Positions 45,649 through 53,363 of a stretch of 54,454 nucleotides of DNA are shown here, in pieces. The DNA is from Muribaculaceae bacterium. Lineage in GTDB: Bacteria > Bacteroidota > Bacteroidia > Bacteroidales > Muribaculaceae. Location: positions 1-54,454 of the forward strand of contig JAFLTW010000002.1 of NCBI GenBank assembly GCA_022509085.1, given 5' to 3'. The translations under genes and the position numbers were made by a program. Position 1 is the stretch's first letter; each line of letters starts with the position of its first letter. Below the pieces are notes generated by a model. That model was not told where the DNA came from and did not search any database. It saw nothing but the letters and a program-made list of their open reading frames with translations.

Positions 45649-48600
45649 TTAGAGCACTACCTTTGAGGTCTTGCCATTCTGCACCTTGATGTAGATGCCC
45701 TTTTCGGGGTTCTGCACCTTGATGCCCTGCAGCGTGAAGTATTCAGCTTCTTCGTCAGCGTCGATACCGTCTACGCCGGTAGTCGTGGTGCGCGTGATGG
45801 TGTAGGTGTAGGTCTTCGGGTCATCGGAGAGGAGGTTACCTTCACTATCAGCAGGGTAGAGACTGATTGTACCGGAGTAAGTGGACTGACCGTTAAGACC
45901 CACGGGGACGATGAATGCACCGTCATCATCCTGGTTGGCTTTAGTATAGCCGCTGAGTTCCGAAGCATTTGCACGACGCTGCGGAGCAGACTTAGGTTCA
46001 GTCTCTGGGAAAAGCTTGAAGTAAACATTATCAGTACCGTTGGGAGCATATACATATACTGCCGCACCACCCCAGCCATTTGCTGATTGAATGTCGAGAT
46101 GATCTTTGCCGTCTTTATCTATAACCTTACCCGTCTGGTTGGTCTTGTCGTTACCGAAGCCTACCATCCAGTCATCGCCGTTGTTAGCTGTACCACTTAT
46201 ATGGAGGGTATTTCCTGCAGGAATGAACTTAAATACGATATTAATATAGTTTTGGTCGAAAGACATCTGGTGGACTTCCTCGGTCTGGAGGAAAACCTCA
46301 CGACGACCGTATTCATCAAGAGGAGGCTCGGGGCCTTCAAGGTTGATGGCATAGTCATCTGGATTATAGAATACCGTGCCCCCTGTGCTCTTTATCACAA
46401 AGGTTTCACCTTTCTTAATTGAAGCGATTTCTAGATAGTAAACTTCAACTTCTTCATTTTCATCATCCTCAACTTTTATGAATTTGAAAGACGGGTTGGT
46501 CTCAATGGGCTTGTCGTTTTCCTTTCCAGTCATGTCGCCAACAAGGTAGAATTCTTCCGTGAATTTTTTGTACAATTTCACCTGAGAATAACCTGTATCG
46601 GTTTTATTAGAAGAAGCATAATTACCAAATTGAAGCTGGGTATTACTTAAAAGAATCATCCTTTTCGGTGAACCGCCAAAACTGACAGTTAGGTATCCAT
46701 CATTATCTATTTCTATGGAACTCCTTGAATTGTCTGTAATTCCATTCACTGAAATACTTAAATTTGTATTATCTCCTGATACGCCTAAGTATGATCCACT
46801 ATTAGTTTTCCAAGAGTATTTATAAAGGGAATCAGAGAACGGATCAATTACAGGAGTCAAAACAAGCACATTTTCATCAGAAACAACAATTTCGCCTTCC
46901 TCATTTGCTCTTACTTTAACAGCCTGATTCCTGTTGCTTGTTGTTGTGGTAGACAAGGAGTAATACTCTCCTGTTGAAGTTTGAGCCACAATCAGATATT
47001 CAGAATTACTGTTTATTTCAGTGATTTTAGTGACAGGCTTATAAACTGTTTCTTCAAGAGGAGTGGAGTCAGTCACTGTAAGTGAGTATGATGCATCAGC
47101 ATTCTTATAGTTGTCGTCTCCGGCAAAGGTTGCAGTTATTGTAGTGGTACCCTTGGCTTTGAGCGTAAGCTTACCTGTTGAGGCTTCCACTGTGGCTACT
47201 GACTCATCTTTTGAGGTATATGTAATATCGGCATTTTCGATATTAGGAGTAATAGTAACCTTAGGCGATTCAAACGTAAAGTTCAGTTCAAACTCATAAG
47301 AGGGACGCTCAAAAGATAATATTACCTCCTGTCTTTTGTCACTTTCATCTTCTATCCATTCAAATTCAGTTGGATTCTTAAGACCTGTAGTGCTGAAATA
47401 AGTATCTTTTGAACCGCATATTTTCAGTTGTTTACCTAAATTTTTCGGATTGTCTTGGAGATTTATTGCAGTTCTAATATTACCGCTCGGAAGTTGAACA
47501 GGGATATAAGCGATATTTTCAGATCCTGGTGATGATTCTCCTAAGACGAAATTAGTGCTTTGAGCTCCATCTATAGAAAAAACAGGTTTACTAGAACTAT
47601 TATAGTAACCTACAACATATCCTTGTACCCAAACATTACTTTTGGTATCTGAGAAATTGGGATCTAGGAATTCAGAAATAGTATAGGGTTGCTCTTTTGT
47701 GCCTTTTTCTACTGCATTAGGATCCTTTACCTTCAGGGTATAGGAGGCAGAGGCCTCATTGTATGTTTCGCTTGCGGCGGAGGTGGCTGTAATTTTAGCT
47801 TCGCCAACAACATTGTGCAGAGTCACGGCGCCTGTATTTGCATTAATAGAGGCAACCGATTCATTGTTGGAGGTATAGGATATAGGGAGATCAGAAACCA
47901 CTGTACCATCTACTGTAGCGGTGAGTGTCGGGAAATCGGTAATATCCCAATTCACTGTGACGTCTTTCCCAGTTACGTTTTCACCGTTATAGTTGAACGT
48001 GAGATCAGGTGTCTTGAGCGTAGGATTGCCAGACTGTGCTTCCTTATAATACACTGTTACTGAGCTTATCTGAATTACACCAGTTCCGGCGGGAAGAATA
48101 ATGAAGGCTTTGTCGTCAATCTTGATATTTTTTGTAGTAGATGTTATGGTAGTTCCAACCTGTTTGGCACCGTCAGGGGTTTTGTATTCTGTGCCTAAGG
48201 TGGGTTCTGAAGCAGCCTTATCATACGAATAAACCTTTATGCCATTACCAGGAGTACCCATTGTAACATCGATATGATCTATGATATACTTATCGTTAAT
48301 GCCACTAACAACAATACTGCTTGCCTTACCATTAGAATTATTGGTGTTGAACTGAATGTTACCGTTTGTCAAAGCAAACACAGAAGCATAATTGAATCCA
48401 TAGGTTTTATCTTCATATGTGTATTTGGCATACGCAGTTCCTGATGCTTTGAAGTTTGTGGTGTTGAGGGTTGCGCTTCCAGCTATTACTGGAGCTTCAA
48501 ACTGAGTCACAGTAAACACTACTGGTTGGGCTAATTTCTCCCCGGCGGTATTGGATGCCTTGGCATATACGGTGTGTTGGCCTGCGGTAAGGGTAAAGGG

Positions 48601-49248
48601 GGTCGAATAAGGTTGATTATAGGATTCGTTGTCAATGCTGTAAGTGATTGTAACGGGCAGTGTGGCTTCCGCATCAACTGCTATAGAGATATCAGTGTTC
48701 GTATCAATTTCGCCCCCGTTGGGAGAGAAGGTTAATGAATTAGGAGCAACAGGTTCTGATGCTTCATAAGTTACCTCGATTGCTGTAAATTTGACTGTGC
48801 CTGACCCACTACTTGTTAAATTTAACATGAAATATTGGCTACCACTTGGGATATCAAAAGTTACAGTGCTTCCAGATACTGTTCCTTTTGTGTCTGATGT
48901 CGTAGCAGCTGCTGTAACTGGGGACGAGGGACTCGTCTTTACATACCAGGTGCCTAACGTCGTTTTATCTGCTGTTATTTTTATAGATTTAAGGCCAGGT
49001 ATGGCTGTTTTATTCCTTAGATTAAAACCGCCAAGAGCTGTGGCATTCACCCTCATCTGGCCAGTAGAAGGATTAAATTCATCAAAAACGAAAATAAAAC
49101 CGCCTGCATTTACCTCTGTGGGCGTTGTAACATAGGATGTAGAAGTGCTTGCAGCTTTAGTCTCTGTCGTTGTAATTTTTACTGTCTCTGCCCGGGCCAC
49201 TCCGAAGAGGGTCAGGACACAGGTTAGAAAGAGTAAAAACTTTTTCAT
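45649..49248 (-). CDS. Very large secreted Ig-like protein with type IX-like tail
   Basis: A 1199-residue secreted protein (signal peptide MKKFLLFLTCVLTLFGVARA). Residues of about 171-250 resemble a chitobiase/hexosaminidase C-terminal-type Ig domain (SLTFSPNGGEIDTNTDISIAVDAEATLPVTI...). Two Big_2-like domains follow, near 410-505 and 640-735, each with a TSxxESVAxxxAxTGxxTL core and ending YSLTV/YTLKV. Later parts are unassigned. The tail GIDADEEAEYFTLQGIKVQN followed by GIYIKVQNGKTSKVVL matches the short sorting-type tail of other proteins here. It is clearly AT-richer than the core genes. No consensus promoter was found in the 41-base gap upstream, so it may be read from the operon before it. 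Confidence 0.78.
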   Translation of the reverse strand: MKKFLLFLTCVLTLFGVARAETVKITTTETKAASTSTSYVTTPTEVNAGGFIFVFDEFNPSTGQMRVNATALGGFNLRNKTAIPGLKSIKITADKTTLGTWYVKTSPSSPVTAAATTSDTKGTVSGSTVTFDIPSGSQYFMLNLTSSGSGTVKFTAIEVTYEASEPVAPNSLTFSPNGGEIDTNTDISIAVDAEATLPVTITYSIDNESYNQPYSTPFTLTAGQHTVYAKASNTAGEKLAQPVVFTVTQFEAPVIAGSATLNTTNFKASGTAYAKYTYEDKTYGFNYASVFALTNGNIQFNTNNSNGKASSIVVSGINDKYIIDHIDVTMGTPGNGIKVYSYDKAASEPTLGTEYKTPDGAKQVGTTITSTTKNIKIDDKAFIILPAGTGVIQISSVTVYYKEAQSGNPTLKTPDLTFNYNGENVTGKDVTVNWDITDFPTLTATVDGTVVSDLPISYTSNNESVASINANTGAVTLHNVVGEAKITATSAASETYNEASASYTLKVKDPNAVEKGTKEQPYTISEFLDPNFSDTKSNVWVQGYVVGYYNSSSKPVFSIDGAQSTNFVLGESSPGSENIAYIPVQLPSGNIRTAINLQDNPKNLGKQLKICGSKDTYFSTTGLKNPTEFEWIEDESDKRQEVILSFERPSYEFELNFTFESPKVTITPNIENADITYTSKDESVATVEASTGKLTLKAKGTTTITATFAGDDNYKNADASYSLTVTDSTPLEETVYKPVTKITEINSNSEYLIVAQTSTGEYYSLSTTTTSNRNQAVKVRANEEGEIVVSDENVLVLTPVIDPFSDSLYKYSWKTNSGSYLGVSGDNTNLSISVNGITDNSRSSIEIDNDGYLTVSFGGSPKRMILLSNTQLQFGNYASSNKTDTGYSQVKLYKKFTEEFYLVGDMTGKENDKPIETNPSFKFIKVEDDENEEVEVYYLEIASIKKGETFVIKSTGGTVFYNPDDYAINLEGPEPPLDEYGRREVFLQTEEVHQMSFDQNYINIVFKFIPAGNTLHISGTANNGDDWMVGFGNDKTNQTGKVIDKDGKDHLDIQSANGWGGAAVYVYAPNGTDNVYFKLFPETEPKSAPQRRANASELSGYTKANQDDDGAFIVPVGLNGQSTYSGTISLYPADSEGNLLSDDPKTYTYTITRTTTTGVDGIDADEEAEYFTLQGIKVQNPEKGIYIKVQNGKTSKVVL

Positions 49249-49289
49249 TTTGTTTGTTAAGTGTTTATTGTGTTAATTTATTTGTTTAT

Positions 49290-50036
49290 TTATTTGTCGT
49301 ATAGACGATTGGATCGGTGTAATACTTTTGTGTGAAACGTATGGTAGGTTCTTACAAAGACGTTGTCAATCAACATCAATATAAAAATCATTGAAAAATA
49401 ATTGTCAGCTCCTCGTGTGTCGGCGATAAGCTTTTGAAGGCTTTGGGTGTTGCGCTGATACGACCATGTATTGTGGGCGCATCTGTTGCGCTGGTTATAG
49501 GCAAGTTCATGTGCCTGCTCTATTATGCTGTCCTTACCGAAACATGAACTTTCACTTCTGAAATAACCATCTTCAGTGGCCTTAACCATTCCGGTGAATT
49601 TTTTGAACATCTCAAACTCCCTAGGCAGCCATCTTGAGAATACAGAGTTTCCAAATCGTATTGTAAGTTCGAGGGCTATATTACTAATCTGACTCTGTAT
49701 ATCCTTTATTTCGGGAGTTTCAAATTTAGCACCACTGTTTTTAATGCCCTCTACGAGGTGCTTGTAGATTAAGTTTTTATGGTCCTTGTTTGAGGCTTCT
49801 CCAATGTTGATTCGGCCTCCTACAAGATTATATCTAACGTCAAAATCCCATGTGGCTAAGTGCCACATGATGCATTTCAGTTTCTGTTCCTGATATCCTG
49901 TAAGTCTCAGGAATAAGCTTTGCATCATATATTCACATACAGGATAATGCATAAAGTCTGTTCCCAACGACTCCATACAGCGCAGTCCGTCGTCGAGAAC
50001 TTCCATCATATCAGACATTATGAAATCAGTATGCAT
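49290..50036 (-). CDS. HEPN-type protein with RxxxxH motif
   Basis: A 248-residue helical cytoplasmic protein. R183-N-R-C-A-H188 followed by N is the RxxxxH catalytic signature of HEPN RNases, placed late in a helical bundle as in MAE_28990/MAE_18760-like and other defence-associated HEPN proteins. The first 130 residues have no motif I recognise. Its ATG shares one base with the stop of the DUF262 gene (TAATG), so translation is coupled. Pairing of DUF262 with HEPN proteins is known in defence and toxin-antitoxin-like loci; action on cellular or phage RNA is inference. Confidence 0.72.
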   Translation of the reverse strand: MHTDFIMSDMMEVLDDGLRCMESLGTDFMHYPVCEYMMQSLFLRLTGYQEQKLKCIMWHLATWDFDVRYNLVGGRINIGEASNKDHKNLIYKHLVEGIKNSGAKFETPEIKDIQSQISNIALELTIRFGNSVFSRWLPREFEMFKKFTGMVKATEDGYFRSESSCFGKDSIIEQAHELAYNQRNRCAHNTWSYQRNTQSLQKLIADTRGADNYFSMIFILMLIDNVFVRTYHTFHTKVLHRSNRLYDK

Positions 50037-51223
50037 TATCTCTCTGTAAATTTTTTATATATTCTTATTGACTTCTTGATTCGGCTTAGAACGTTTGCAG
50101 CGGAGTTTGGCGAACGTTTGTGAGCTCCTTTTTTTTCCTTGGTGAATCCCGTTATTTTGCTTTGGATGGCCTCTTTCAATTTTATAATATTCTCCTCATC
50201 TTCCTTAAGACGGTAATCTTTAATCAAAACCCAATAGATGAGGCCGAACATGATTGTGTCGATTTCAATGATGCTGTTAAACTCGTTAGGATAATCAAGT
50301 TTATCATATGCTTCCTTTAGTTTCTGCATCCGATTCTTTATATTGTTGACTGCCATCACCTCCGTCAGGCTTTTAAACAAACCTGACTTTTCTTCAACGC
50401 TGTTGTCTGTTATATCCTTGATAAACAGTTCGTAATAGGTTTCCGGGTCTTTCTTAAAGATTTTAAGTTTCTCTTGAAACTTTTTTTCGTCTTTAGCATA
50501 AGCGAACACTAACGCTAATTGGCGAAGGAAGTCGAGAGTAGTGTCGTGGCCAAATTGCTTTATCTTTATAGACTGGGCAAATTTGGGGTCAAAGAGGGGA
50601 ACGTAACCTGCTTTCCAATAGTAAAGCGCCTTACGGCTTTGTTCTGGTTTGAGAGGTGTGCCTTGTGAGTTTACTGAGTAAAAGACATTTGAAAAGAAGG
50701 CCAGTATATCGTCTTTCTTAACGCCTTTTCCGGGTACGATGTAGCAGAAACCCAAGTAATGCTGGTTCAGGAACTCCTCGTGAACCCATTGCATGTCAAA
50801 GTCTTCGTAGTCAGGATGGTCTTTTATTTTGGCTTTGACTGCTTCAATCCCATCACCATAACCCGGAAGGTCACGATATGTCCATTTCAGGTAGGTCTTT
50901 TCTATCGCCTCGTCATCTTCTGCTTCTGCCGGTTTTACTACCACATCCTTTATGACTTCATCTTTAGGATATTTGTTCAGGAAAGCAAGTATGATGGCCG
51001 TGAGGCGTTGCTGGCCGTCAATCACCTGGTTCGTGTCGTTAATCCGTCCGATTGTTACGGGTGGTACGAAATTGTCTTTACCAAAACCTTTTAGAAGTCT
51101 GACTATCTGGTCTTTATTCCAAGCGAGATGCCGTTGGTATTCGGGAAGATCCAGATTACCACTCAAGAGTTGGTCGAGCCAGTAATAAAGCGTGAATTCG
51201 CCGTAATGGACATTATTCTTCAT
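50036..51223 (-). CDS. DUF262 (ParB/GmrS-like) protein without HNH part
   Basis: A 395-residue cytoplasmic protein. LDLPEYQRHLAWNKDQIVRLLKGF (about 24-47) and the NTP-handling/nuclease-type motif VIDGQQRLTAI (68-77, DGQQR) define the DUF262/ParB-like domain of GmrSD-type enzymes. The GmrD-like DUF1524 HNH domain normally fused or encoded next to it is missing. Instead the C-terminal half is helical and basic (KITGFTKEKKGAHKRSPNSAANVLSRIKKSIRIYKKF). A HEPN gene directly follows and a trypsin-like protease gene precedes by eight bases. This suggests a three-part effector, with the HEPN protein taking the nuclease role. Confidence 0.85.
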   Translation of the reverse strand: MKNNVHYGEFTLYYWLDQLLSGNLDLPEYQRHLAWNKDQIVRLLKGFGKDNFVPPVTIGRINDTNQVIDGQQRLTAIILAFLNKYPKDEVIKDVVVKPAEAEDDEAIEKTYLKWTYRDLPGYGDGIEAVKAKIKDHPDYEDFDMQWVHEEFLNQHYLGFCYIVPGKGVKKDDILAFFSNVFYSVNSQGTPLKPEQSRKALYYWKAGYVPLFDPKFAQSIKIKQFGHDTTLDFLRQLALVFAYAKDEKKFQEKLKIFKKDPETYYELFIKDITDNSVEEKSGLFKSLTEVMAVNNIKNRMQKLKEAYDKLDYPNEFNSIIEIDTIMFGLIYWVLIKDYRLKEDEENIIKLKEAIQSKITGFTKEKKGAHKRSPNSAANVLSRIKKSIRIYKKFTER

Positions 51224-51231
51224 ACTTTAGC

Positions 51232-52173
51232 TTAATCGTATATTACTTTTAGGGGAGCGTGATGAATACCATCTATCATCTCCTTTACCGCAGGATTGTT
51301 TTTCACATCCTCCATGGTCATGCCGGGGCCGACTACAATGTAATAGTCGTCTTTAAACCCCGAGGCCTCAAGACTGCTTTCCGTTTTTATCTTCTCCACT
51401 ATCTTGGCCATAGGCATGACGTTGATCTCCTTTCGCCCGTCGGCAACGTTGACGAGCATACCGAGCAACCTGCCGTCATCGCTTACCACCGGCGAACCGC
51501 TTAAGGCTGCCCAGTCGCGGGTGCGGTCGTTTTCGGTGGGTGCCTCAAGGGTGATGTCGCCGAGGTTACGGCCGGAGTATTTCAACCCGATGTGGAGTTT
51601 GTCGTGGCGTGTATACTGCATACCGCCTTTGGCCATTCCGAGAATACTTCCTACTACAAAATAGTCGTGATTTGCTATATCGCTGTCAGGAATTATATCG
51701 CCTTCGCCGAACGCTTCCCTTGGGGAACCCATCGGAATCCTGAACCACCAGTCGCTGAACTGGAATCCAAGAGAGACGCCGGTGTTCAACACTTCCGTGC
51801 CGTCGCAAAACGATGCGTCAAAGGGTTCGGGGCAGATGAAATCATCGGGGCTAGCCTGTTTCTGTGTCATCATCATCTCCGAGCGGTTGCACAGGGTGAG
51901 GAAGAGGTGTTGCCTTGTATAGTAGTCAGTCTTTCCGGAGGGGACGCCACAGATGTTGTTGGCGTGCCAGCGTTTGTATTCGGGGTAGTTGTGGGGTGAG
52001 ACAACGTGCATGGCGGTGATGCAATAGGTCTTCCCATCGAGTTCCATCAGAAAACCGCTTCCGAAATTGAACGGGTCGGAGAAATCGCGATGCCAGGGGT
52101 GGGACACGACGACGGGGAAGCACCGGCGGAGGGTGCGTTCCACGACGTTGATATATTCCCTACTGAGCATCAT
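51232..52173 (-). CDS. Trypsin-like serine protease of the DUF262/HEPN operon
   Basis: A 313-residue protein without signal peptide or membrane segment, so probably cytoplasmic. GSGFLMELDGKTYCITAMHVV contains the catalytic histidine (H56, trypsin TAaH context). D111 or D112 in SPDDFICPE is a candidate acid at the expected distance. S225 in WAALSGSPVVSDDGRLLGMLV occupies the SGxPV serine position. A C-terminal region (EINVMPMAKIVEKIKTE... and VGPGMTMEDVKNNPAV) has no recognised domain. A cytoplasmic trypsin-like protease opening a DUF262/HEPN operon suggests proteolytic activation or a sensor role (inference). Confidence 0.75.
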   Translation of the reverse strand: MMLSREYINVVERTLRRCFPVVVSHPWHRDFSDPFNFGSGFLMELDGKTYCITAMHVVSPHNYPEYKRWHANNICGVPSGKTDYYTRQHLFLTLCNRSEMMMTQKQASPDDFICPEPFDASFCDGTEVLNTGVSLGFQFSDWWFRIPMGSPREAFGEGDIIPDSDIANHDYFVVGSILGMAKGGMQYTRHDKLHIGLKYSGRNLGDITLEAPTENDRTRDWAALSGSPVVSDDGRLLGMLVNVADGRKEINVMPMAKIVEKIKTESSLEASGFKDDYYIVVGPGMTMEDVKNNPAVKEMIDGIHHAPLKVIYD

Positions 52174-52212
52174 CTTTCGTTTTCTTGGGAATTTTTAACT
52201 ATTTTTATGGAT

Positions 52213-52242
52213 AAAAAATTGCGGAATGCTGACGCACTCCGC
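52213..52242 (-). terminator. Intrinsic terminator inside the protease-operon leader
   Basis: On the minus strand GCGGAGTGC-gtca-GCATTCCGC forms a 9-bp stem with one G-U pair, followed by AATTTTTTAT. It lies between the promoter (52437-52468) and the protease start (52173). Confidence 0.7.
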
Positions 52243-52430
52243 TCTACATCCACGCGCTGACGGCTGTTGCAGCCTTTGAAGTTGCAATTTTTTCGCTGCT
52301 CGGCATCCCAAAGGGTGCCGATAGCGCTATATCCCCCTTTCCCCGTGCAGGGGAGGGTGGACCGGAGAGAGCGTAATGAGTTGACTGACTGCATTCTTTT
52401 GGCGTCCGGGCGAGGAAAGGTGCCCTTTTC
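52213..52430 (-). ncRNA. Candidate leader or small RNA of the protease/DUF262/HEPN operon
   Basis: A consensus promoter and a downstream intrinsic terminator bracket about 215 bases with no convincing gene. The segment contains a GGCTGcaaCAGCC hairpin (about 52262-52275 region) and a C-rich stretch. Either an attenuated leader or an independent RNA would fit; only the promoter and terminator are seen directly. Confidence 0.4.
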
Positions 52431-52436
52431 GCAGTG

Positions 52437-52468
52437 CAAAATTAATCATTTTCCCCGAATTGACCAAA
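52437..52468 (-). promoter_or_regulatory. Promoter upstream of the protease/DUF262/HEPN operon
   Basis: On the minus strand TTTG (52468-52465), a 20-base spacer and TAATTTTG (52444-52437) match the Bacteroidetes consensus fully. The first start codon is 264 bases away, so the leader is long. Confidence 0.75.
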
Positions 52469-52632
52469 CCCCACTCCCTCACCCCGAGTGAGCCTCGCGC
52501 GCAGGGGGATCCTCGCATTTTGTATATTTACGAACTTAAGTTCGCGCGAGGCACGCAGAACTCGCTGCTACGCAGCGGTTTGCGCAGAACGAGCAGAACC
52601 CCGCAGAAGATTTTTTAATGCAAATCGGGAGA

Positions 52633-52753
52633 TAGCTCGGAGAGCTTCTCCTATGGTTATCCCCACGATAAGCGAGTGAAGCGAGCTTCGTGGGGTAATC
52701 CGTGCTCATACAGGCTTCCTCGGAGAGGATGTCTATGTGGGCAGACCATCAGT
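52633..52753. repeat. 121-base structured unit, copy 1
   Basis: Contains AGCTC-GGA-GAGCT and TCCTC-GGA-GAGGA hairpins (52634-52646 and 52717-52729) around a longer stem CCCCACGA...TCGTGGGG. Nearly identical to the copy at 52987-53108; differences are concentrated in the loop of the long stem. Confidence 0.9.
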
Positions 52754-52784
52754 CAACCCCAATTAGGGATAGGCTCAGAGAGAA

Positions 52785-52851
52785 AAGCCCCGGCGGGGCT
52801 TCAGGTGTGCAGCCCCAGACAAGCAGTCGCGAAGCGACAGCGCCGTCTGGG
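52785..52851. other. Tandem hairpins between the two structured units
   Basis: AAGCCCC-ggc-GGGGCTT at 52785-52801, then CCCAGAC (52814-52820) pairing with GTCTGGG (52845-52851) around an inner GTCGC-gaa-GCGAC stem. Neither has a T tract, so they are not ordinary terminators. Confidence 0.7.
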
Positions 52852-52986
52852 TAATCGATTAATTCCTAATATTTTAACAACCTCGGAGAGGTTGCATTTC
52901 TCATTATAATAAGAGAACAAAAGGATTTGCGTCACCTTTTTGATCGCATCAACTATTTCATAAGAACTATTTGCCAGTAAGGAAGT

Positions 52987-53108
52987 TAGCTCGGAGAGCT
53001 TCTCCTATGGTTATCCCCACGATAAGAGAGCGCCAGCGAGCTTCGTGGGGTAATCCGTGCTCATGCAGACTTCCTCGGAGAGGATGTCTATGTGTGCAGA
53101 CCATCAGT
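52987..53108. repeat. 122-base structured unit, copy 2
   Basis: Second copy of the unit at 52633-52753 in the same orientation, with hairpins at 52988-53000 and 53072-53084 and the same CCCCACGA/TCGTGGGG stem. Confidence 0.9.
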
Positions 53109-53283
53109 AAACTCAACTCAGAAAAAGACACCGCAATGTCGGAGCCAAGGGTGCTTATCCCTGATTGGAGTTGACTCGTCGAAGTTAAAAATTGTTCTGC
53201 GCAATTCTGCCAGTTCTGCGCTAACACGCTGCCTTGCAGCGAGTTCTGCGTGCCTCGCGCGAACTTCAGTTCGTCACCCCAAT

Positions 53284-53345
53284 ATCGCGAGGCAACTCCA
53301 GTGCGCGAGGCTCCCCACCTGCGCGAGGCCCATATCGCGAGGCCC
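53284..53345. repeat. Four short CGCGAGGC repeats
   Basis: CGCGAGGC occurs four times (in TATCGCGAGGC, GTGCGCGAGGC, CTGCGCGAGGC and TATCGCGAGGC contexts) at 15-21-base intervals. The same octamer occurs inside the inverted-repeat arms and near 45480. Confidence 0.75.
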
Positions 53346-53363
53346 CCCGCGACGCTCGATGGG

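Larger units (their letters stand above)
52530..53274. repeat. Inverted-repeat-bounded, gene-free repeat element
   Basis: Left arm 52530-52615 and right arm 53187-53274 are inverted copies over about 86 bases; 31 bases (52538-52568 versus 53236-53266) are exact. Between them are two direct copies of a 121-122-base unit (52633-52753 and 52987-53108) and several hairpins. No protein is encoded, so it resembles a non-autonomous (MITE-like) element or a set of intergenic palindromic repeats. Confidence 0.8.

Noticed and set aside
52170..52439. 89-codon minus-strand frame in the protease leader
   Set aside because: Starts at TTG, crosses the leader terminator and hairpins, and has no recognisable domain; more likely untranslated leader.
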